Assembly: GCF_900105995.1 (NCBI RefSeq) | Contig: NZ_LT629785.1 | Coordinates: 2,418,001-2,482,000, forward strand | Reading direction: 5' to 3' | Length of the DNA stretch: 64,000 nucleotides | Origin: Pseudomonas pohangensis | Lineage (GTDB): Bacteria > Pseudomonadota > Gammaproteobacteria > Pseudomonadales > Pseudomonadaceae | The notes under the pieces: model-generated | The model's database searches: none | Told to the model about the DNA's origin: nothing | What the model saw: only the letters and a program-made list of their open reading frames with translations | Program-made: the position numbers and the translations under genes | In this document: piece by piece, positions 37,238 to 47,466 of the stretch | How the letters are laid out: every line of letters starts with the position of its first letter | Position numbering within the stretch: position 1 is the first letter of the stretch

Positions 37238-37588
37238 TTAGACCAGCTTTTCCTTGATACGTGCAGCCTTGCCGGACAGTGCGCGCAGGTAGTACAGCTT
37301 GGCCTTGCGTACGTCACCGCGACGCTTGACGGACAGACTGTCAACCAGCGGCGAATAAGTCTGGAAAGTACGCTCCACACCAACACCGTTGGAAATCTTG
37401 CGTACAGTGAAAGCACTGTTGAGGCCACGGTTGCGCTTGGCAATCACGACGCCTTCGAAGGCCTGCAGACGCGAACGGTCGCCTTCCTTCACTTTTACCT
37501 GAACGATGACAGTGTCACCCGGTGCAAAAGGGGGAACCACTTTGCTCATCTGTTCAGCTTCGATCTGCTGAATAATCTTGTTGGTCAT
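37238..37588 (-). CDS. rplS: 50S ribosomal protein L19
   Basis: A 116-residue bL19, last gene of the rpsP-rimM-trmD-rplS operon. Typical sequence [20 protein letters not shown] and [21 protein letters not shown] precedes the ATG by seven bases; a strong terminator follows. Confidence 0.97.
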   Translation of the reverse strand: MTNKIIQQIEAEQMSKVVPPFAPGDTVIVQVKVKEGDRSRLQAFEGVVIAKRNRGLNSAFTVRKISNGVGVERTFQTYSPLVDSLSVKRRGDVRKAKLYYLRALSGKAARIKEKLV

Positions 37589-37627
37589 GCTGTGCTCCTG
37601 AGACAGGCCCGGCCTGCCATCGATACG

Positions 37628-38380
37628 TTAACTATCGTTCCGCTGGCGAAGGTATTCCGCCAACAGCTTTTGTTCTTCTCCAGAAAGCGAGCGGCTATCC
37701 AGAAGATCAGCGCGGCGTTCACAGGTACGTCCCAGGGACTGCTGCAAGCGCCAGCGCCGGATGTGTTCATGGTTGCCACTCATCAGCACCTCAGGAACAC
37801 GCTTGCCTGCATACACCTCGGGTCGGGTGTAGTGCGGGCAATCGAGCAGGCCATCCGTAAAGGAGTCCTCCTCAGCGGAGTCCGCATGGCCCAGGGCCCC
37901 CGGAAGCAACCGCGTTACCGCATCAATCAGCACCATGGCCGGCAGCTCACCGCCGGACAATACGTAATCGCCAATCGACCATTCTTCATCCACGTGCGCT
38001 TCAATAAAGCGCTCATCGATGCCTTCATAACGTCCGGCAATCAGGATCAGTGTCTGTTCCTGTGCCAGTTGCTGCACCGCAGCCTGTGTCAGCTTGCGGC
38101 CTTGCGGCGACAGGTAAATAACCTTCGCCTTGGCGCCTGCAGCGTGTCTGGCATCTGCCAGTGCGCGCTCCAGCGGCCCGATCTTCATCACCATGCCGGG
38201 GCCACCGCCAAACGGGCGATCATCCACGGTCTGGTGCCGGTCTTCGGTGTAGCTGCGCGGGTTGCGGCAGGTCAACTGCAGCAAGCCCTGCTTCACCGCC
38301 CGGCTGGTTATGCCGTAATCACTGATGGCCGCAAACATCTCCGGAAAGATGCTGATGACCTCAACCTGCAAACCTTTCAT
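37628..38380 (-). CDS. trmD: tRNA (guanine-37-N1)-methyltransferase TrmD
   Basis: A 250-residue SPOUT-class dimeric enzyme that methylates G37 next to the anticodon and so guards the reading frame. The trefoil-knot SAM site ([12 protein letters not shown] and [14 protein letters not shown]) is clear. Start 38380 ([16 protein letters not shown]) is the family start, five bases after rimM. Confidence 0.96.
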   Translation of the reverse strand: MKGLQVEVISIFPEMFAAISDYGITSRAVKQGLLQLTCRNPRSYTEDRHQTVDDRPFGGGPGMVMKIGPLERALADARHAAGAKAKVIYLSPQGRKLTQAAVQQLAQEQTLILIAGRYEGIDERFIEAHVDEEWSIGDYVLSGGELPAMVLIDAVTRLLPGALGHADSAEEDSFTDGLLDCPHYTRPEVYAGKRVPEVLMSGNHEHIRRWRLQQSLGRTCERRADLLDSRSLSGEEQKLLAEYLRQRNDS

Positions 38381-38385
38381 GCTGC

Positions 38386-38922
38386 TCAGAAGTCCGCATC
38401 CCAATCGACGCGCATTTCTGCAGCCTGCAGATCAATCGACTGCACACATTGCCCGGTATAGGGCAACAGGCGTTCGCGATCATCCAGACTACCGGCACAG
38501 GGCCGCACCACCATGACGTCATTGGCACCGGTTTCCAGCAGATGGTCGATCTGGCCGAGCAATTGCCCTTGCAGATCAATAACCTTCAGACCTTGCAACT
38601 GGTACCAGTAAAATTCGCCATCCTTGAGAGACGGCAACTGGCTGCGCGGTACACAAACATCAAAGCCCGCAAAACTGCGGGCCTCTTCGCGATCATCCAG
38701 TCCCTTGATCTTGACCACCAGAAACTTGCCTTGCAGGCGTCCGCTGGCCAGTTCGACCTGCCGGCTGTCGCCGTCACGGCGCAAAGTCCAGCGCGGGTAG
38801 TCAAGCAGGTTGTCTATCGGATCGGTAAAGGAATACACCTTCACCTCTCCTCGCACGCCATGCACACTGTAGATCTTGCCAAGAACGATCAGATCCTCGG
38901 CCGCGGCTGGCGATGCGCTCAT
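38386..38922 (-). CDS. rimM: 16S rRNA processing protein RimM
   Basis: A 178-residue 30S maturation factor that binds S19. N-terminal RimM domain ([20 protein letters not shown]) and a C-terminal PRC-barrel ([20 protein letters not shown]). ATG 38922 lies seven bases after the rpsP stop. Confidence 0.95.
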   Translation of the reverse strand: MSASPAAAEDLIVLGKIYSVHGVRGEVKVYSFTDPIDNLLDYPRWTLRRDGDSRQVELASGRLQGKFLVVKIKGLDDREEARSFAGFDVCVPRSQLPSLKDGEFYWYQLQGLKVIDLQGQLLGQIDHLLETGANDVMVVRPCAGSLDDRERLLPYTGQCVQSIDLQAAEMRVDWDADF

Positions 38923-38929
38923 GGAATGC

Positions 38930-39181
38930 TTAAGCAGCAGCCTTGGCCGCATCCTTCAACAACTGGGCAACGCGATCGGAAAGCTGTGCGCCCTGGCTTA
39001 CCCAGTAATCCACACGCTCCTGATTTACCGAAAGACGCGTTTCAGCGCCGGCAGCCACAGGATTGAAGAAACCAACGCGCTCTTTGAAGCGGCCATCGCG
39101 CGCATTGCGGCTATCGGTAACGGTGAGGTGATAAAAAGGGCGCTTTTTGGAGCCACCACGGGCAAGACGGATGGTTAGCAT
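38930..39181 (-). CDS. rpsP: 30S ribosomal protein S16
   Basis: An 83-residue bS16 ([20 protein letters not shown]), first gene of the ribosomal operon. Length matches the family. Confidence 0.97.
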   Translation of the reverse strand: MLTIRLARGGSKKRPFYHLTVTDSRNARDGRFKERVGFFNPVAAGAETRLSVNQERVDYWVSQGAQLSDRVAQLLKDAAKAAA

Positions 39182-39255
39182 TGGGCATCGTTCCTATAGT
39201 CAGTGCTTTGCGAGCGAAATATTCGCCGAGGCTTGAGGGCCCCGAAAGGCCGCAC

Positions 39256-39283
39256 ATTCTAAGGATTATCCGGCCAATTGCAA
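39256..39283 (-). promoter_or_regulatory. Promoter of the rpsP operon
   Basis: Minus-strand TTGCAA and TAGAAT with 16 bases between, followed by a GC-rich discriminator (GTGCGGCC), as expected for a growth-rate-regulated ribosomal promoter. Confidence 0.55.
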
Positions 39284-39317
39284 ACCCCTATTTCCAGCCG
39301 GCTATCGATTACTGCCC

Positions 39318-40694
39318 TTACATCTTCGGCATGCCACCGCCGGGCAGCATCCCGCCCATGCCACGCATCATCTTGGCCATGCCACCCTTGGCTGTAAATT
39401 TCTTCATCATCTTCTGCATTTGCTTGTGTTGCTTGATCAGCTTGCCGACGTCCTGCACCTGGGTGCCGGAGCCCATGGCGATCCGCCGCTTGCGTGAGCC
39501 GCTGATAACTTCCGGGTCGCGCCGCTCCAGCGGCGTCATCGAGTTGATGATCGCTTCCATCTGCTTGAACTGCTTCTCGGCAACACCCTGGGCATTGCCC
39601 ATCTGCGCCAGATTGACACCACCCATGCTGGGCAGCTTGTCCATCAGGCCGCCGAGACCACCCATGTTCTTCATCTGCTGTAGCTGGTCACGGAAATCCT
39701 CGAGATCGAAGCCTTTGCCCTTTTTCAGCTTTTTGGTGAGCTTTTCGGCTTTTTCCTTGTCCAGCGTCTGCTCGGCCTGTTCGATCAGGCTGAGCACATC
39801 GCCCATGCCCAGTATCCGCGAGGCAATCCGGTCCGGATGGAAGGGATCCAGCGCGTCACTCTTTTCGCCCATGCCGAGGAACTTGATCGGCTTGCCGGTG
39901 ATGGCCCGAACCGAAAGCGCCGCACCACCACGGGCATCGCCATCAACCTTGGTCAGAATCACCCCGGTCAGCGGCAGCGCCTCATTGAAGGCCTGCGCGG
40001 TATTGGCCGCGTCCTGGCCGGTCATGGCATCCACCACGAACAGGGTTTCCACCGGCTTGATTGCCCGGTGCAAGGCCTGGATCTCGCCCATCATCTCTGC
40101 ATCTATATGCAGGCGACCGGCGGTATCGACCAGTACCACATCGATAAACTGCAGCTTCGCCTCACGAATCGCGGCCTCGGCGATAGCTACCGGTTTCTGG
40201 CTGAGATCGGACGGGAAAAAGGTCACGCCTACTTCAGCCGCCAGCGTCTCGAGCTGCTTGATCGCGGCCGGACGGTAAACGTCAGCCGAAACCACCATCA
40301 CACTTTTCTTCTTGCGCTCCTTGAGGAAGCGCGCCAGCTTGCCGACGGTGGTGGTCTTGCCCGCGCCCTGCAGGCCGGCCATCAGAATCACCGCCGGCGG
40401 TGTGGCGTTCAGCTGCAAATCTTCGTTGGCCGCGCCCATCAGCTGCTCGAGCTCGGCGCGAACCACTTTCACAAAAGCCTGGCCCGGGGTCAGACTCCTC
40501 GACACCTCGGTGCCTACCGCGCGCTCCTTGATCTTGTTGACGAACTCCTTGACCACCGGCAGCGCCACATCGGCCTCCAGCAGCGCCATGCGCACTTCAC
40601 GCAGGGTGTCCTTGATATTGTCTTCGCTGAGCCTGGCTTTGCCGGTGACAGTGCGCAGCGTTTGCGACAGGCGATCGGTGAGATTGTCGAACAT
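39318..40694 (-). CDS. ffh: Signal recognition particle GTPase Ffh
   Basis: A 458-residue SRP54 homologue that binds 4.5S RNA and signal sequences of nascent membrane proteins. N domain, then G domain with GLQGAGKTT at 107-115, DTAGRLHID and TKVDGDARGG, then a methionine-rich M domain ending MRGMGGMLPGGGMPKM. AAGGAG precedes the ATG. Confidence 0.97.
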   Translation of the reverse strand: MFDNLTDRLSQTLRTVTGKARLSEDNIKDTLREVRMALLEADVALPVVKEFVNKIKERAVGTEVSRSLTPGQAFVKVVRAELEQLMGAANEDLQLNATPPAVILMAGLQGAGKTTTVGKLARFLKERKKKSVMVVSADVYRPAAIKQLETLAAEVGVTFFPSDLSQKPVAIAEAAIREAKLQFIDVVLVDTAGRLHIDAEMMGEIQALHRAIKPVETLFVVDAMTGQDAANTAQAFNEALPLTGVILTKVDGDARGGAALSVRAITGKPIKFLGMGEKSDALDPFHPDRIASRILGMGDVLSLIEQAEQTLDKEKAEKLTKKLKKGKGFDLEDFRDQLQQMKNMGGLGGLMDKLPSMGGVNLAQMGNAQGVAEKQFKQMEAIINSMTPLERRDPEVISGSRKRRIAMGSGTQVQDVGKLIKQHKQMQKMMKKFTAKGGMAKMMRGMGGMLPGGGMPKM

Positions 40695-40732
40695 GCAGGC
40701 TCCTTCGAGAGCTGGACTACTTCAAAGCGCCA

Positions 40733-40759
40733 AGTATACCCAAGAGCCACGGGTGCCAA
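40733..40759 (-). promoter_or_regulatory. Possible ffh promoter
   Basis: Minus-strand TATACT (complement of 40733-40738) with TTGGCA 15 bases upstream, about 40 bases before the ffh ATG. The -10 is good, the spacing short. Confidence 0.4.
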
Positions 40760-40834
40760 CACCGCCGGCGGTCTTTCGTCAGCGGGTGGTTGTATGCCAC
40801 ACTGAGTCTCTTTAGAGCCCGTCATTCCGGACTT

Positions 40835-41635
40835 ATGCAACCTCTTCTTTTCAGCCTTATCGCCGCCGGTGTCTATGCCGTGGCTTCCACCTATCAAGGT
40901 ACGCAGCTGTTCAAGCGCAGCGCGCCCGATCGCCGCATCCTGGCTGGCCTGGGCGTCATTGCCCTGTGCGCGCAACTGGTCTGCCTTTATCTGCAGCTGA
41001 TTATCCCCAACGGGCTGGCACTGGACTTTTTCAACGCTGCCAGCCTGATCGCCGCAGCCGTCATCCTGCTGGTCCTGCTGGCCTACCAGCGCATGCCGGT
41101 GGAAAACCTGCTGTTGCTGCTGTATCCGCTGGGAATGCTCAGTGTTTTGCTGGCACAGTTCATTCCGGGCGGCACCAGCGAGCCCATCAACGAACAGCCG
41201 GGCATTCTGGCGCACATCGTGCTGTCCATACTGGCCTATGGCCTGCTGACCCTCGCCGTATTCCAGGCCCTGCTGCTGTTGCTTCAGGATCACCAGCTGA
41301 AGAACAAGCATCCGTCCGGCCTGATCCGCAATTTCCCGCCGCTGCAAACCATGGAAAGTCTGCTGTTCGGCTTTCTCTGGGCCGGCTGGGGCCTGCTCTC
41401 GCTTTCGCTGCTCTCCGGCTGGCTGTTTGTCGAAGACCTGCTGGCCCAGCATCTGGCGCACAAGACCCTGCTTTCCTGCTTTGCCTGGCTGGTATTCGGC
41501 GTCCTGCTGTGGGGCCGCCAGCAACTCGGCTGGCGCGGCCACAAGGCGATCCGCTGGACACTTGCCGGCTTCTGCCTGCTGATGCTGGCCTATTTCGGCA
41601 GCAAGCTGGTTCGCGAATTCATTCTGCATATCTGA
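40835..41635 (+). CDS. CcsA/YpjD-type cytochrome c assembly family membrane protein
   Basis: A 266-residue membrane protein with eight or so helices and the loop GILAHIVLSILAYGLLTLAV, where the His is a heme-ligand position of CcsA/HemX relatives, plus FLWAGWGLLSLSLLSGW. The family is linked to heme handling, but the version next to ffh is uncharacterised. Start 40835 (MQPLLFSLIAAGVYA) chosen as the first helix. Nine bases later comes the CorC-like gene. Confidence 0.85.
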   Translation: MQPLLFSLIAAGVYAVASTYQGTQLFKRSAPDRRILAGLGVIALCAQLVCLYLQLIIPNGLALDFFNAASLIAAAVILLVLLAYQRMPVENLLLLLYPLGMLSVLLAQFIPGGTSEPINEQPGILAHIVLSILAYGLLTLAVFQALLLLLQDHQLKNKHPSGLIRNFPPLQTMESLLFGFLWAGWGLLSLSLLSGWLFVEDLLAQHLAHKTLLSCFAWLVFGVLLWGRQQLGWRGHKAIRWTLAGFCLLMLAYFGSKLVREFILHI

Positions 41636-41643
41636 GAAACAGC

Positions 41644-42930
41644 GTGGACGAATCCCAAACAGGCCCGTTACTTGGCTTGCTCGTATTTCTGATCATCTGC
41701 TCGGCATTCTTTTCCAGCTCGGAAACCGGAATGCTCAGCCTCAACCGTTACCGCTTGCGCCATCTCGCCCGTGAAGGCCACAAGGGCGCACGCCGCGCGT
41801 CCCGGCTGCTGGAACGTCCGGACCGCCTGCTCGGCACCATTCTGGTCGGCAATAATGTAGTAAATATTCTGGCCGCCTCGATTGCCACCGTGCTTGCTGT
41901 CGATCTCTGGGGTGAAGCCGGCATTGCGATTTCCACGGTCGCGCTGACCATCGTGGTGCTGATCTTTGGCGAAATCACGCCAAAGACCCTGGCCGCCCTG
42001 CGCCCGGAAAGCATTGCCTTTCCCGCCAGTCATCTGTTGTTGCTGCTGCAACGCCTGCTGTATCCGGTGGTCTGGCTCACCGGCATGGTCAGCAACGGCC
42101 TGCTGCGCCTGTTCGGTATTGATCCCGCGCAACGCGGCTCCGACTCACTTTCGACTGCAGAACTGCGCAGCATCGTGCGCGAGTCCGGCAGCGAGCTGCC
42201 GCTCAACCGGCAGAACATGCTGCTCAGCGTACTGGATCTGGAAACGGTGACGGTCAACGACATCATGATCCCGCGCAACGAGGTCTACGGCATCGACCTG
42301 GACGATCCGCTGGAACATATCATCGAGCAGCTGCGTACCACCTCGCACACCCGCCTGCCGGTATTCCGCGGCGACATAAATCAGATTGAGGGCGTGGTGC
42401 ACATGCGCCAGATTGCCCGCCTGCTGAGCCAGAACCAGCTGACCAAGGATGCCCTGCTGGCCGCCAGCAGCCAGCCCTACTTCGTTCCGGAAAGCACACC
42501 GTTATCGACCCAGCTGATCAACTTCCAGAAACAGAAGCGTCGCATCGGCATAGTCGTGGACGAGTACGGCGAGGTAATCGGCGTTGCCACTCTGGAAGAC
42601 ATTCTCGAAGAGATCGTTGGCGAGTTCACTGCGCAAAGCCCGGCTCAGCAAAGCGAGATAGAGCCGCAGGATGATGGCAGCTTTATTATCGAAGGCACCA
42701 TCAACCTGCGCGACCTGAATCGTCAGCTCGACTGGCACCTGCCCTGCGATGGCCCGAAAACCCTGAACGGGCTGGTCACCGAAGCCCTGGAAAGCATCCC
42801 CGAAAACAGCGTCTGCCTGCAGATCGGCCCTTACCGGCTGGAAATCCTGCAGGTCACCGAAAGTCGGGTTAGTCGCGTGCGCGCCTGGAAAATCAGCAAA
42901 TCAACCGCGCCGCAAAGTTCCGAGCAGTAA
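41644..42930 (+). CDS. CNNM/CorC family membrane protein with CBS domains
   Basis: A 428-residue protein: DUF21/CNNM membrane domain (1-190, three helices; SAFFSSSETGMLSLNRYRLR), a CBS pair (about 205-325; IMIPRNEVYGIDLDDPLE), and a CorC_HlyC domain (about 340-420). Relatives export Mg2+ or Co2+. It starts with GTG at 41644; the same frame is open further upstream but only inside the preceding gene. Its last 30 bases overlap the convergent SGNH gene. Confidence 0.88.
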   Translation: MDESQTGPLLGLLVFLIICSAFFSSSETGMLSLNRYRLRHLAREGHKGARRASRLLERPDRLLGTILVGNNVVNILAASIATVLAVDLWGEAGIAISTVALTIVVLIFGEITPKTLAALRPESIAFPASHLLLLLQRLLYPVVWLTGMVSNGLLRLFGIDPAQRGSDSLSTAELRSIVRESGSELPLNRQNMLLSVLDLETVTVNDIMIPRNEVYGIDLDDPLEHIIEQLRTTSHTRLPVFRGDINQIEGVVHMRQIARLLSQNQLTKDALLAASSQPYFVPESTPLSTQLINFQKQKRRIGIVVDEYGEVIGVATLEDILEEIVGEFTAQSPAQQSEIEPQDDGSFIIEGTINLRDLNRQLDWHLPCDGPKTLNGLVTEALESIPENSVCLQIGPYRLEILQVTESRVSRVRAWKISKSTAPQSSEQ

Positions 42931-43635
42931 CCCGGACAAGACTTCGGCCCAGACCCGGTAGCCGAGCGCAGACGGGTGGTAGCCGTCATGCGCCATATAT
43001 GCCGGGGTGAACTCGAGCGTGACCCGACAGTGGCTGGCCGAAAGCTGCCCGGCCACCTCGCCCAGCTGGGAGTCCAGCATGTACGCGCGCCAGCCAAGCA
43101 TCTTGCGCAACAGCCATGGCAGGGCCGAAAAGTGCTGCATGGGCGGAACCGAAGTAAAGGCTACCCGGCAATCTGCTGCTGCAAAGGGTTGCGCCAACGC
43201 TTCAAGCGCGGCCTGCCAGCGACGCCTCGAACTGAAATGCGTGGTGTCGTTGACGCCGAACACCAGCAGCACCAGATCGAAATGCTCCGCGGCCACCTGC
43301 GGCAGCAGGCGCTCGACCGCCTCGCTGGCGGTAATGCCGTTTTCCCCCAGCGCCTGCCAGGCAACTGGTCGCTGCAAGCGCATCGCCAGCTGCCCGGCCA
43401 GCTGCCCGGCCAGCGCTTCCTGCTGACTGCCAACCCCGACTCCGGCTACCGTCGATTCTCCGACCAGCAACAGACGCAGCGGCTCGCCATCAAAGCTGCC
43501 GGCGATACCGGCCTGGGGCCCGCTGGCCGGCGACAGCCGTATGGCGCGCCGCCTGGTGAACAGCGCCTGCGGCAACAGAATGGGTAGCAGTGCGACCAAC
43601 AGTAGCCACCAGCCAAAACTGGCCAGTCGCCTCAT
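42901..43635 (-). CDS. SGNH/GDSL hydrolase, membrane-anchored
   Basis: A 244-residue esterase-like protein. An N-terminal helix ([20 protein letters not shown]) anchors or exports it. Block I is GES with nucleophile Ser61; block III is FGVNDTTHF; block V is DGYHPS with Asp217 and His220. Substrate unknown, perhaps lipid or wall acetyl groups. Its start overlaps the purT stop (ATGA). Its 3' end is antisense to the end of the CorC-like gene. Confidence 0.85.
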   Translation of the reverse strand: MRRLASFGWWLLLVALLPILLPQALFTRRRAIRLSPASGPQAGIAGSFDGEPLRLLLVGESTVAGVGVGSQQEALAGQLAGQLAMRLQRPVAWQALGENGITASEAVERLLPQVAAEHFDLVLLVFGVNDTTHFSSRRRWQAALEALAQPFAAADCRVAFTSVPPMQHFSALPWLLRKMLGWRAYMLDSQLGEVAGQLSASHCRVTLEFTPAYMAHDGYHPSALGYRVWAEVLSGLLLGTLRRG

Positions 43636-44813
43636 AACTCGACCCGAATTGCCCGTGCTACCCGACAGGCTTTCTGCCGCGCCTGCTCAACCGACTCGTC
43701 ACGCGCCAGCGCCACACCCATGCGTCGTTGCCCGCTGACTTCCGGCTTGCCAAACAGGCGTAGTGCCGTATCCGGCTCAGCCAGGGCCGCATCAAGATTC
43801 CCGAAGCTGACGCTGCTGGATTCGCCTTCGACCAGAATTACCGCCGAAGCGGCAGGGCCGAGCTGGCGTACCTGCGGGATCGGCAAGCCGAGAATCGCCC
43901 GGGCATGCAGGGCAAACTCGGACAGGTCCTGTGAAATCAGCGTGACCAGGCCGGTGTCGTGCGGCCGCGGTGAAACCTCACTGAACCAGACCTGCTCATC
44001 CCTGACGAACAGCTCGACACCGAACAGGCCGCGGCCACCCAGCGCTTCGGTGACGGCGCGGGCAATGCGTTCGGACTCTTCCAGCGCGCCGGCATTCATC
44101 ACCTGCGGCTGCCAGGACTCATGGTAATCCCCACGCACCTGGCGATGCCCGACCGGCGCACAAAAGGTCGTGCCAGCGGCATGCCTTACCGTCAGCAGGG
44201 TGATTTCGTAATCGAAGTCGATAAAGCCCTCGATGATCACCCGCCCCTTGCCGGCGCGCCCGCCTTGCTGGGCATAGTCCCAGGCAGCCTGCAGATCATC
44301 CGCCGACTTGAGCAGCGACTGGCCCTTGCCGGAAGAACTCATGATCGGCTTGACCACACAGGGGTAACCCAGCTTTGCGGCGGCTTCGGCATAGTCTGCG
44401 TAGTTGTCGGCGAAGTAGAACGGCGAGGTCGGCAAGCCCAGATCCTCGGCGGCCAGACGGCGGATGCCTTCGCGATTCATGGTCAGACTGGCCGCACGGG
44501 CCGTAGGTATCACGGTATAGCCTTCGGCCTCCAGCTCCAGCAGGGTGTCGGTGGCGATGGCTTCTATTTCGGGCACGATGTAGTGCGGATTTTCCAGCTC
44601 GATCACCGCGCGCAACGCCTGGCCATCGAGCATGCTGAGCACATGGCTGCGGTGTGCCACCTGCATCGCCGGAGCATTGGCGTAACGATCAACGGCAATC
44701 ACTTCGCAGCCGAAACGCTGCAGCTCGATCGCCACCTCCTTGCCCAGCTCACCGGAACCGCAGAGCAGGACCCGGACCGCTGTCGGCGAAAGTGGTGTTC
44801 CTATACGTGGCAT
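43632..44813 (-). CDS. purT: Formate-dependent GAR transformylase PurT
   Basis: A 393-residue ATP-grasp enzyme that formylates GAR with formate in purine synthesis. N-terminal [23 protein letters not shown]-grasp core with [16 protein letters not shown] and [20 protein letters not shown]. Translationally coupled to the SGNH gene. Confidence 0.96.
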   Translation of the reverse strand: MPRIGTPLSPTAVRVLLCGSGELGKEVAIELQRFGCEVIAVDRYANAPAMQVAHRSHVLSMLDGQALRAVIELENPHYIVPEIEAIATDTLLELEAEGYTVIPTARAASLTMNREGIRRLAAEDLGLPTSPFYFADNYADYAEAAAKLGYPCVVKPIMSSSGKGQSLLKSADDLQAAWDYAQQGGRAGKGRVIIEGFIDFDYEITLLTVRHAAGTTFCAPVGHRQVRGDYHESWQPQVMNAGALEESERIARAVTEALGGRGLFGVELFVRDEQVWFSEVSPRPHDTGLVTLISQDLSEFALHARAILGLPIPQVRQLGPAASAVILVEGESSSVSFGNLDAALAEPDTALRLFGKPEVSGQRRMGVALARDESVEQARQKACRVARAIRVEL

Positions 44814-44878
44814 TGCCTTGTCCCTCTGCTAGCAACCGATGAATTGAGCATAACTTTCAGCGCCGGGCACGCGAAAGG

Positions 44879-45079
44879 CTATGACGTTCGCATGATCTGC
44901 CCGCCGGTCACGGCACGCTGATGACAACGCTGCAGCACAACGCGGCGCTCGGCATTGTCCATGCGCCCCCAGCGGGTAATTTCGTCTGCCGAACGCTGGC
45001 AGCCGATACAGATGTCCTGCTCGTCCAGCGCGCAGATCGCCACGCACGGAGAGGCCAGCGGACGTTCGCCCTGCTGCAT
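44879..45079 (-). CDS. DUF1289 cysteine-motif protein
   Basis: A 66-residue protein with the DUF1289 signature: SPCVAICALDEQDICIGCQR then DEITRW. The four cysteines probably bind a metal or iron-sulfur cluster; function is unknown. The ATG overlaps the gamma-carbonic-anhydrase stop by one base (TGATG), so they are translated together. Confidence 0.85.
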   Translation of the reverse strand: MQQGERPLASPCVAICALDEQDICIGCQRSADEITRWGRMDNAERRVVLQRCHQRAVTGGQIMRTS

Positions 45080-45603
45080 CAGTCGCTTTGCTCGACCAGT
45101 TCACGCGCATAGCGCCGGGCATTCTGCACATAGTGTTCGGCACTGGCCTTGAGCATCAGCTTCTGCGCATCGTTGAGCTCGCGCACCACCTTGCCCGGGG
45201 AGCCGACCACCAGACTGCCATCGGGGATTTCCTTGCCTTCACCCACCAGCGTATTGGCGCCGATGATGCAGTTTTTGCCGATCTTCGCCCCATTGAGGAT
45301 CACCGCGTTGATGCCGATCAGGCTGTAATCGCCGACCGTGCAGCCATGCAGCATGGCGTTATGCCCAATGGTCACGCCCTTGCCCAGAGTCAGCGGGCTG
45401 CCCATATCGGTATGCATCACCGTGCCATCCTGCACATTGCTGTCTTCACCGATATGGATCAGTTCATTGTCGCCACGCAACACGGCGCCGAACCAGACAC
45501 TGGCGCCCTTCTCCAGACGAACCTTGCCGATCACACTGGCATCGGGAGCAATCCAGCTGTCGGCATGACAATCCACTTCGGCAGTGCCCAGACGGTACTT
45601 CAT
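45079..45603 (-). CDS. Gamma-carbonic-anhydrase family protein (YrdA-like)
   Basis: A 174-residue left-handed beta-helix hexapeptide protein. Metal-binding histidines are in TVMHTDMG and GHNAMLHGC, with [20 protein letters not shown] before them. The YrdA/PaaY-type members often show weak or no carbonic anhydrase activity. ATG 45603 has GAGGA nine bases upstream. Confidence 0.9.
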   Translation of the reverse strand: MKYRLGTAEVDCHADSWIAPDASVIGKVRLEKGASVWFGAVLRGDNELIHIGEDSNVQDGTVMHTDMGSPLTLGKGVTIGHNAMLHGCTVGDYSLIGINAVILNGAKIGKNCIIGANTLVGEGKEIPDGSLVVGSPGKVVRELNDAQKLMLKASAEHYVQNARRYARELVEQSD

Positions 45604-45623
45604 GCAAGCATCCTCATTCAGTT

Positions 45624-46226
45624 TCAACGCAGTTTGACAAAAGATTCCGGTGGCTCGTGCAAGGCGATGCCGGCATCGAACAGCAGGTTGACCAGTTCCA
45701 CCACCATGATGGCGGTCAGGCCCCAGATTTTGTAATCCTCGTAACGGTAGCTGGGTACATACCAGCTACGCCCCTGATAATCGATACGGTGGGTCATTTC
45801 GCGCGGATCGGCGCAGAAAAACTCCAGCGGCACATTGAACACCGCCGCAATCTCGGCATCGTTGGGCAGGTAGTCAAAGTAGTCCGGCACGAAACCGACA
45901 TAAGGCGTGACCTTGATGCCGTAACGCGACACCAGTGCCGTCAGCGGCCCGACCACCTCGACCAGACCAGGCGCCAGACCGATTTCCTCCTGCGCTTCAC
46001 GCAGGGCGGTATGGATCAGGTCGCGATCTTCCGGATCACGCCGGCCGCCGGGAAACGCCACCTCACCACCATGGGTCGACAAACCGCTGGCGCGCAGCGT
46101 CAGCACCAGCTCGGGTGACTCGCTACGGGTAATCGGTATCAGCACCGCCGCCTCGGGAAAGCACGGATCAACCTCGAAGGTTTGTGGCGAATAGCCCTGA
46201 ATGCGGCGGAACATCTCGTCCAGCAT
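45624..46226 (-). CDS. Nudix CoA pyrophosphatase
   Basis: A 200-residue Nudix hydrolase of the NudL type that splits CoA to phosphopantetheine and 3',5'-ADP. The box is [20 protein letters not shown] then EEIGL, preceded by the CoA motif ([20 protein letters not shown]). Start 46226 ([12 protein letters not shown]) fits the family; the upstream extension has no homology. Divergent from the other Nudix gene. Confidence 0.9.
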   Translation of the reverse strand: MLDEMFRRIQGYSPQTFEVDPCFPEAAVLIPITRSESPELVLTLRASGLSTHGGEVAFPGGRRDPEDRDLIHTALREAQEEIGLAPGLVEVVGPLTALVSRYGIKVTPYVGFVPDYFDYLPNDAEIAAVFNVPLEFFCADPREMTHRIDYQGRSWYVPSYRYEDYKIWGLTAIMVVELVNLLFDAGIALHEPPESFVKLR

Positions 46227-46374
46227 GAATCTTCTCGAATTTATTCTCTGCTCTGCATGATGGCATGAAGGTGACAAGCGCCCAAGCCCCCGCAACAGAT
46301 TGCGCCGATATCGCCGCTGCGCCTTGTCGATGACCCGCACAACGTTCAAGATTCCCCATCGCTAAGGAGTCCAG

Positions 46375-46929
46375 ATGAAATTCTGCAGCCAATGTGGCAA
46401 CCCGCTCAGCCAGAAAATCCCGCAGGGGGACAACCGCCTGCGGCATGTCTGCGACCAGTGCCAGACCATCCATTACCAGAACCCGCGCATCGTCGCCGGC
46501 TGCCTGCCGGTGTGGCAGCAGCAGGTATTGCTGTGCCGCAGGGCGATTCAGCCGCGCTATGGCTTGTGGACCCTGCCGGCCGGCTTCATGGAAAACGGCG
46601 AGACGGTCGAGCAGGCGGCCATCCGCGAAACCCTTGAGGAAGCCTGCGCGCGGGTACGCAAGCTCAGTCTGTACACACTGTTTGACCTGCCGCATATCAA
46701 TCAGGTGTATATGCTGTTCCGCGCCGAACTGGCCGATCTGGACTTTGCTGCCGGGGAGGAAAGCCTGGAAGTACAACTCTTCGATGAAGCAGACATCCCT
46801 TGGTCAGAGCTGGCTTTCCCGACCATCGGGCGTACTTTAGAATACTTCTTCGCTGACCGGCAGACCGAGCTCTACCCGTTGCGCAACGAATCGATCGGCC
46901 CGCCTCCGGGTCACCACAAGAAAGTCTGA
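46375..46929 (+). CDS. Nudix hydrolase with zinc ribbon
   Basis: A 184-residue protein: zinc ribbon (CSQCGNPL ... CDQC, residues 4-29) followed by a Nudix domain with GFMENGETVEQAAIRETLEE. It resembles NADH-pyrophosphatase-like and ADP-ribose hydrolases; substrate not determined. Ribosome site AAGGAG lies eight bases before the ATG. Confidence 0.9.
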   Translation: MKFCSQCGNPLSQKIPQGDNRLRHVCDQCQTIHYQNPRIVAGCLPVWQQQVLLCRRAIQPRYGLWTLPAGFMENGETVEQAAIRETLEEACARVRKLSLYTLFDLPHINQVYMLFRAELADLDFAAGEESLEVQLFDEADIPWSELAFPTIGRTLEYFFADRQTELYPLRNESIGPPPGHHKKV

Positions 46930-46950
46930 TGTCCGCCTGAAGGGTTCCTG

Positions 46951-47466
46951 ATGCACCTGTCTATCCGCTGTCTGCTGGCTGTGCTGTTCCTGTGCGTTGC
47001 CACCTGTGCCAACGCCAATGCCAGCCCGACACTTGACGGCAAACCGGTGGACAAGGTGCTGGTACTCAAATCCGAACGCAAGCTGCAGTTGCTGCACCGT
47101 GGCCAGGTGCTCAAGTCCTATCGCATATCCCTGGGCAAGCAACCCAAGGGGCCGAAATTCCGCGAAGGCGACAACCGCACCCCGGAAGGCTTCTACTGGA
47201 TCGACTGGCGCAAGACCAGCGAGAACTACAACCTGTCGCTGCATGTCTCCTACCCGAATGCCAATGACCGTGCAGCCGCTACGGCCAAAGGCCTGGCGCC
47301 GGGTGGCATGATCATGGTGCATGGCACACCGGTGAGTGAGGACTACCCGGAGTGGTATTTCCACACCCTGGACTGGACCAATGGCTGCATAGCCATGAAA
47401 AATGGCGACATGCGCGAGGTCTGGGGCCTGGTCAGGGATGGCACGCTGATCGAAATCCGCCCCTGA
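46951..47466 (+). CDS. L,D-transpeptidase family protein
   Basis: A 171-residue exported YkuD-domain enzyme with signal peptide MHLSIRCLLAVLFLCVATCA (cleaved near NANA-SP). Catalytic His124 in MIMVHGTP and Cys146 in DWTNGCIAMKNGD. It could cross-link peptidoglycan 3-3 or attach lipoproteins. Follows the Nudix gene by 21 bp. Confidence 0.92.
   Translation: MHLSIRCLLAVLFLCVATCANANASPTLDGKPVDKVLVLKSERKLQLLHRGQVLKSYRISLGKQPKGPKFREGDNRTPEGFYWIDWRKTSENYNLSLHVSYPNANDRAAATAKGLAPGGMIMVHGTPVSEDYPEWYFHTLDWTNGCIAMKNGDMREVWGLVRDGTLIEIRP

Noticed and set aside
40966..41643. Upstream extension of the CorC-like frame
   Set aside because: The frame is open by chance inside the CcsA-like gene in another phase; the protein family begins at the GTG at 41644.
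44829..45143. Overlapping minus-strand frame at the DUF1289 gene
   Set aside because: The other frame carries the DUF1289 cysteine signature; this one shows no motif.
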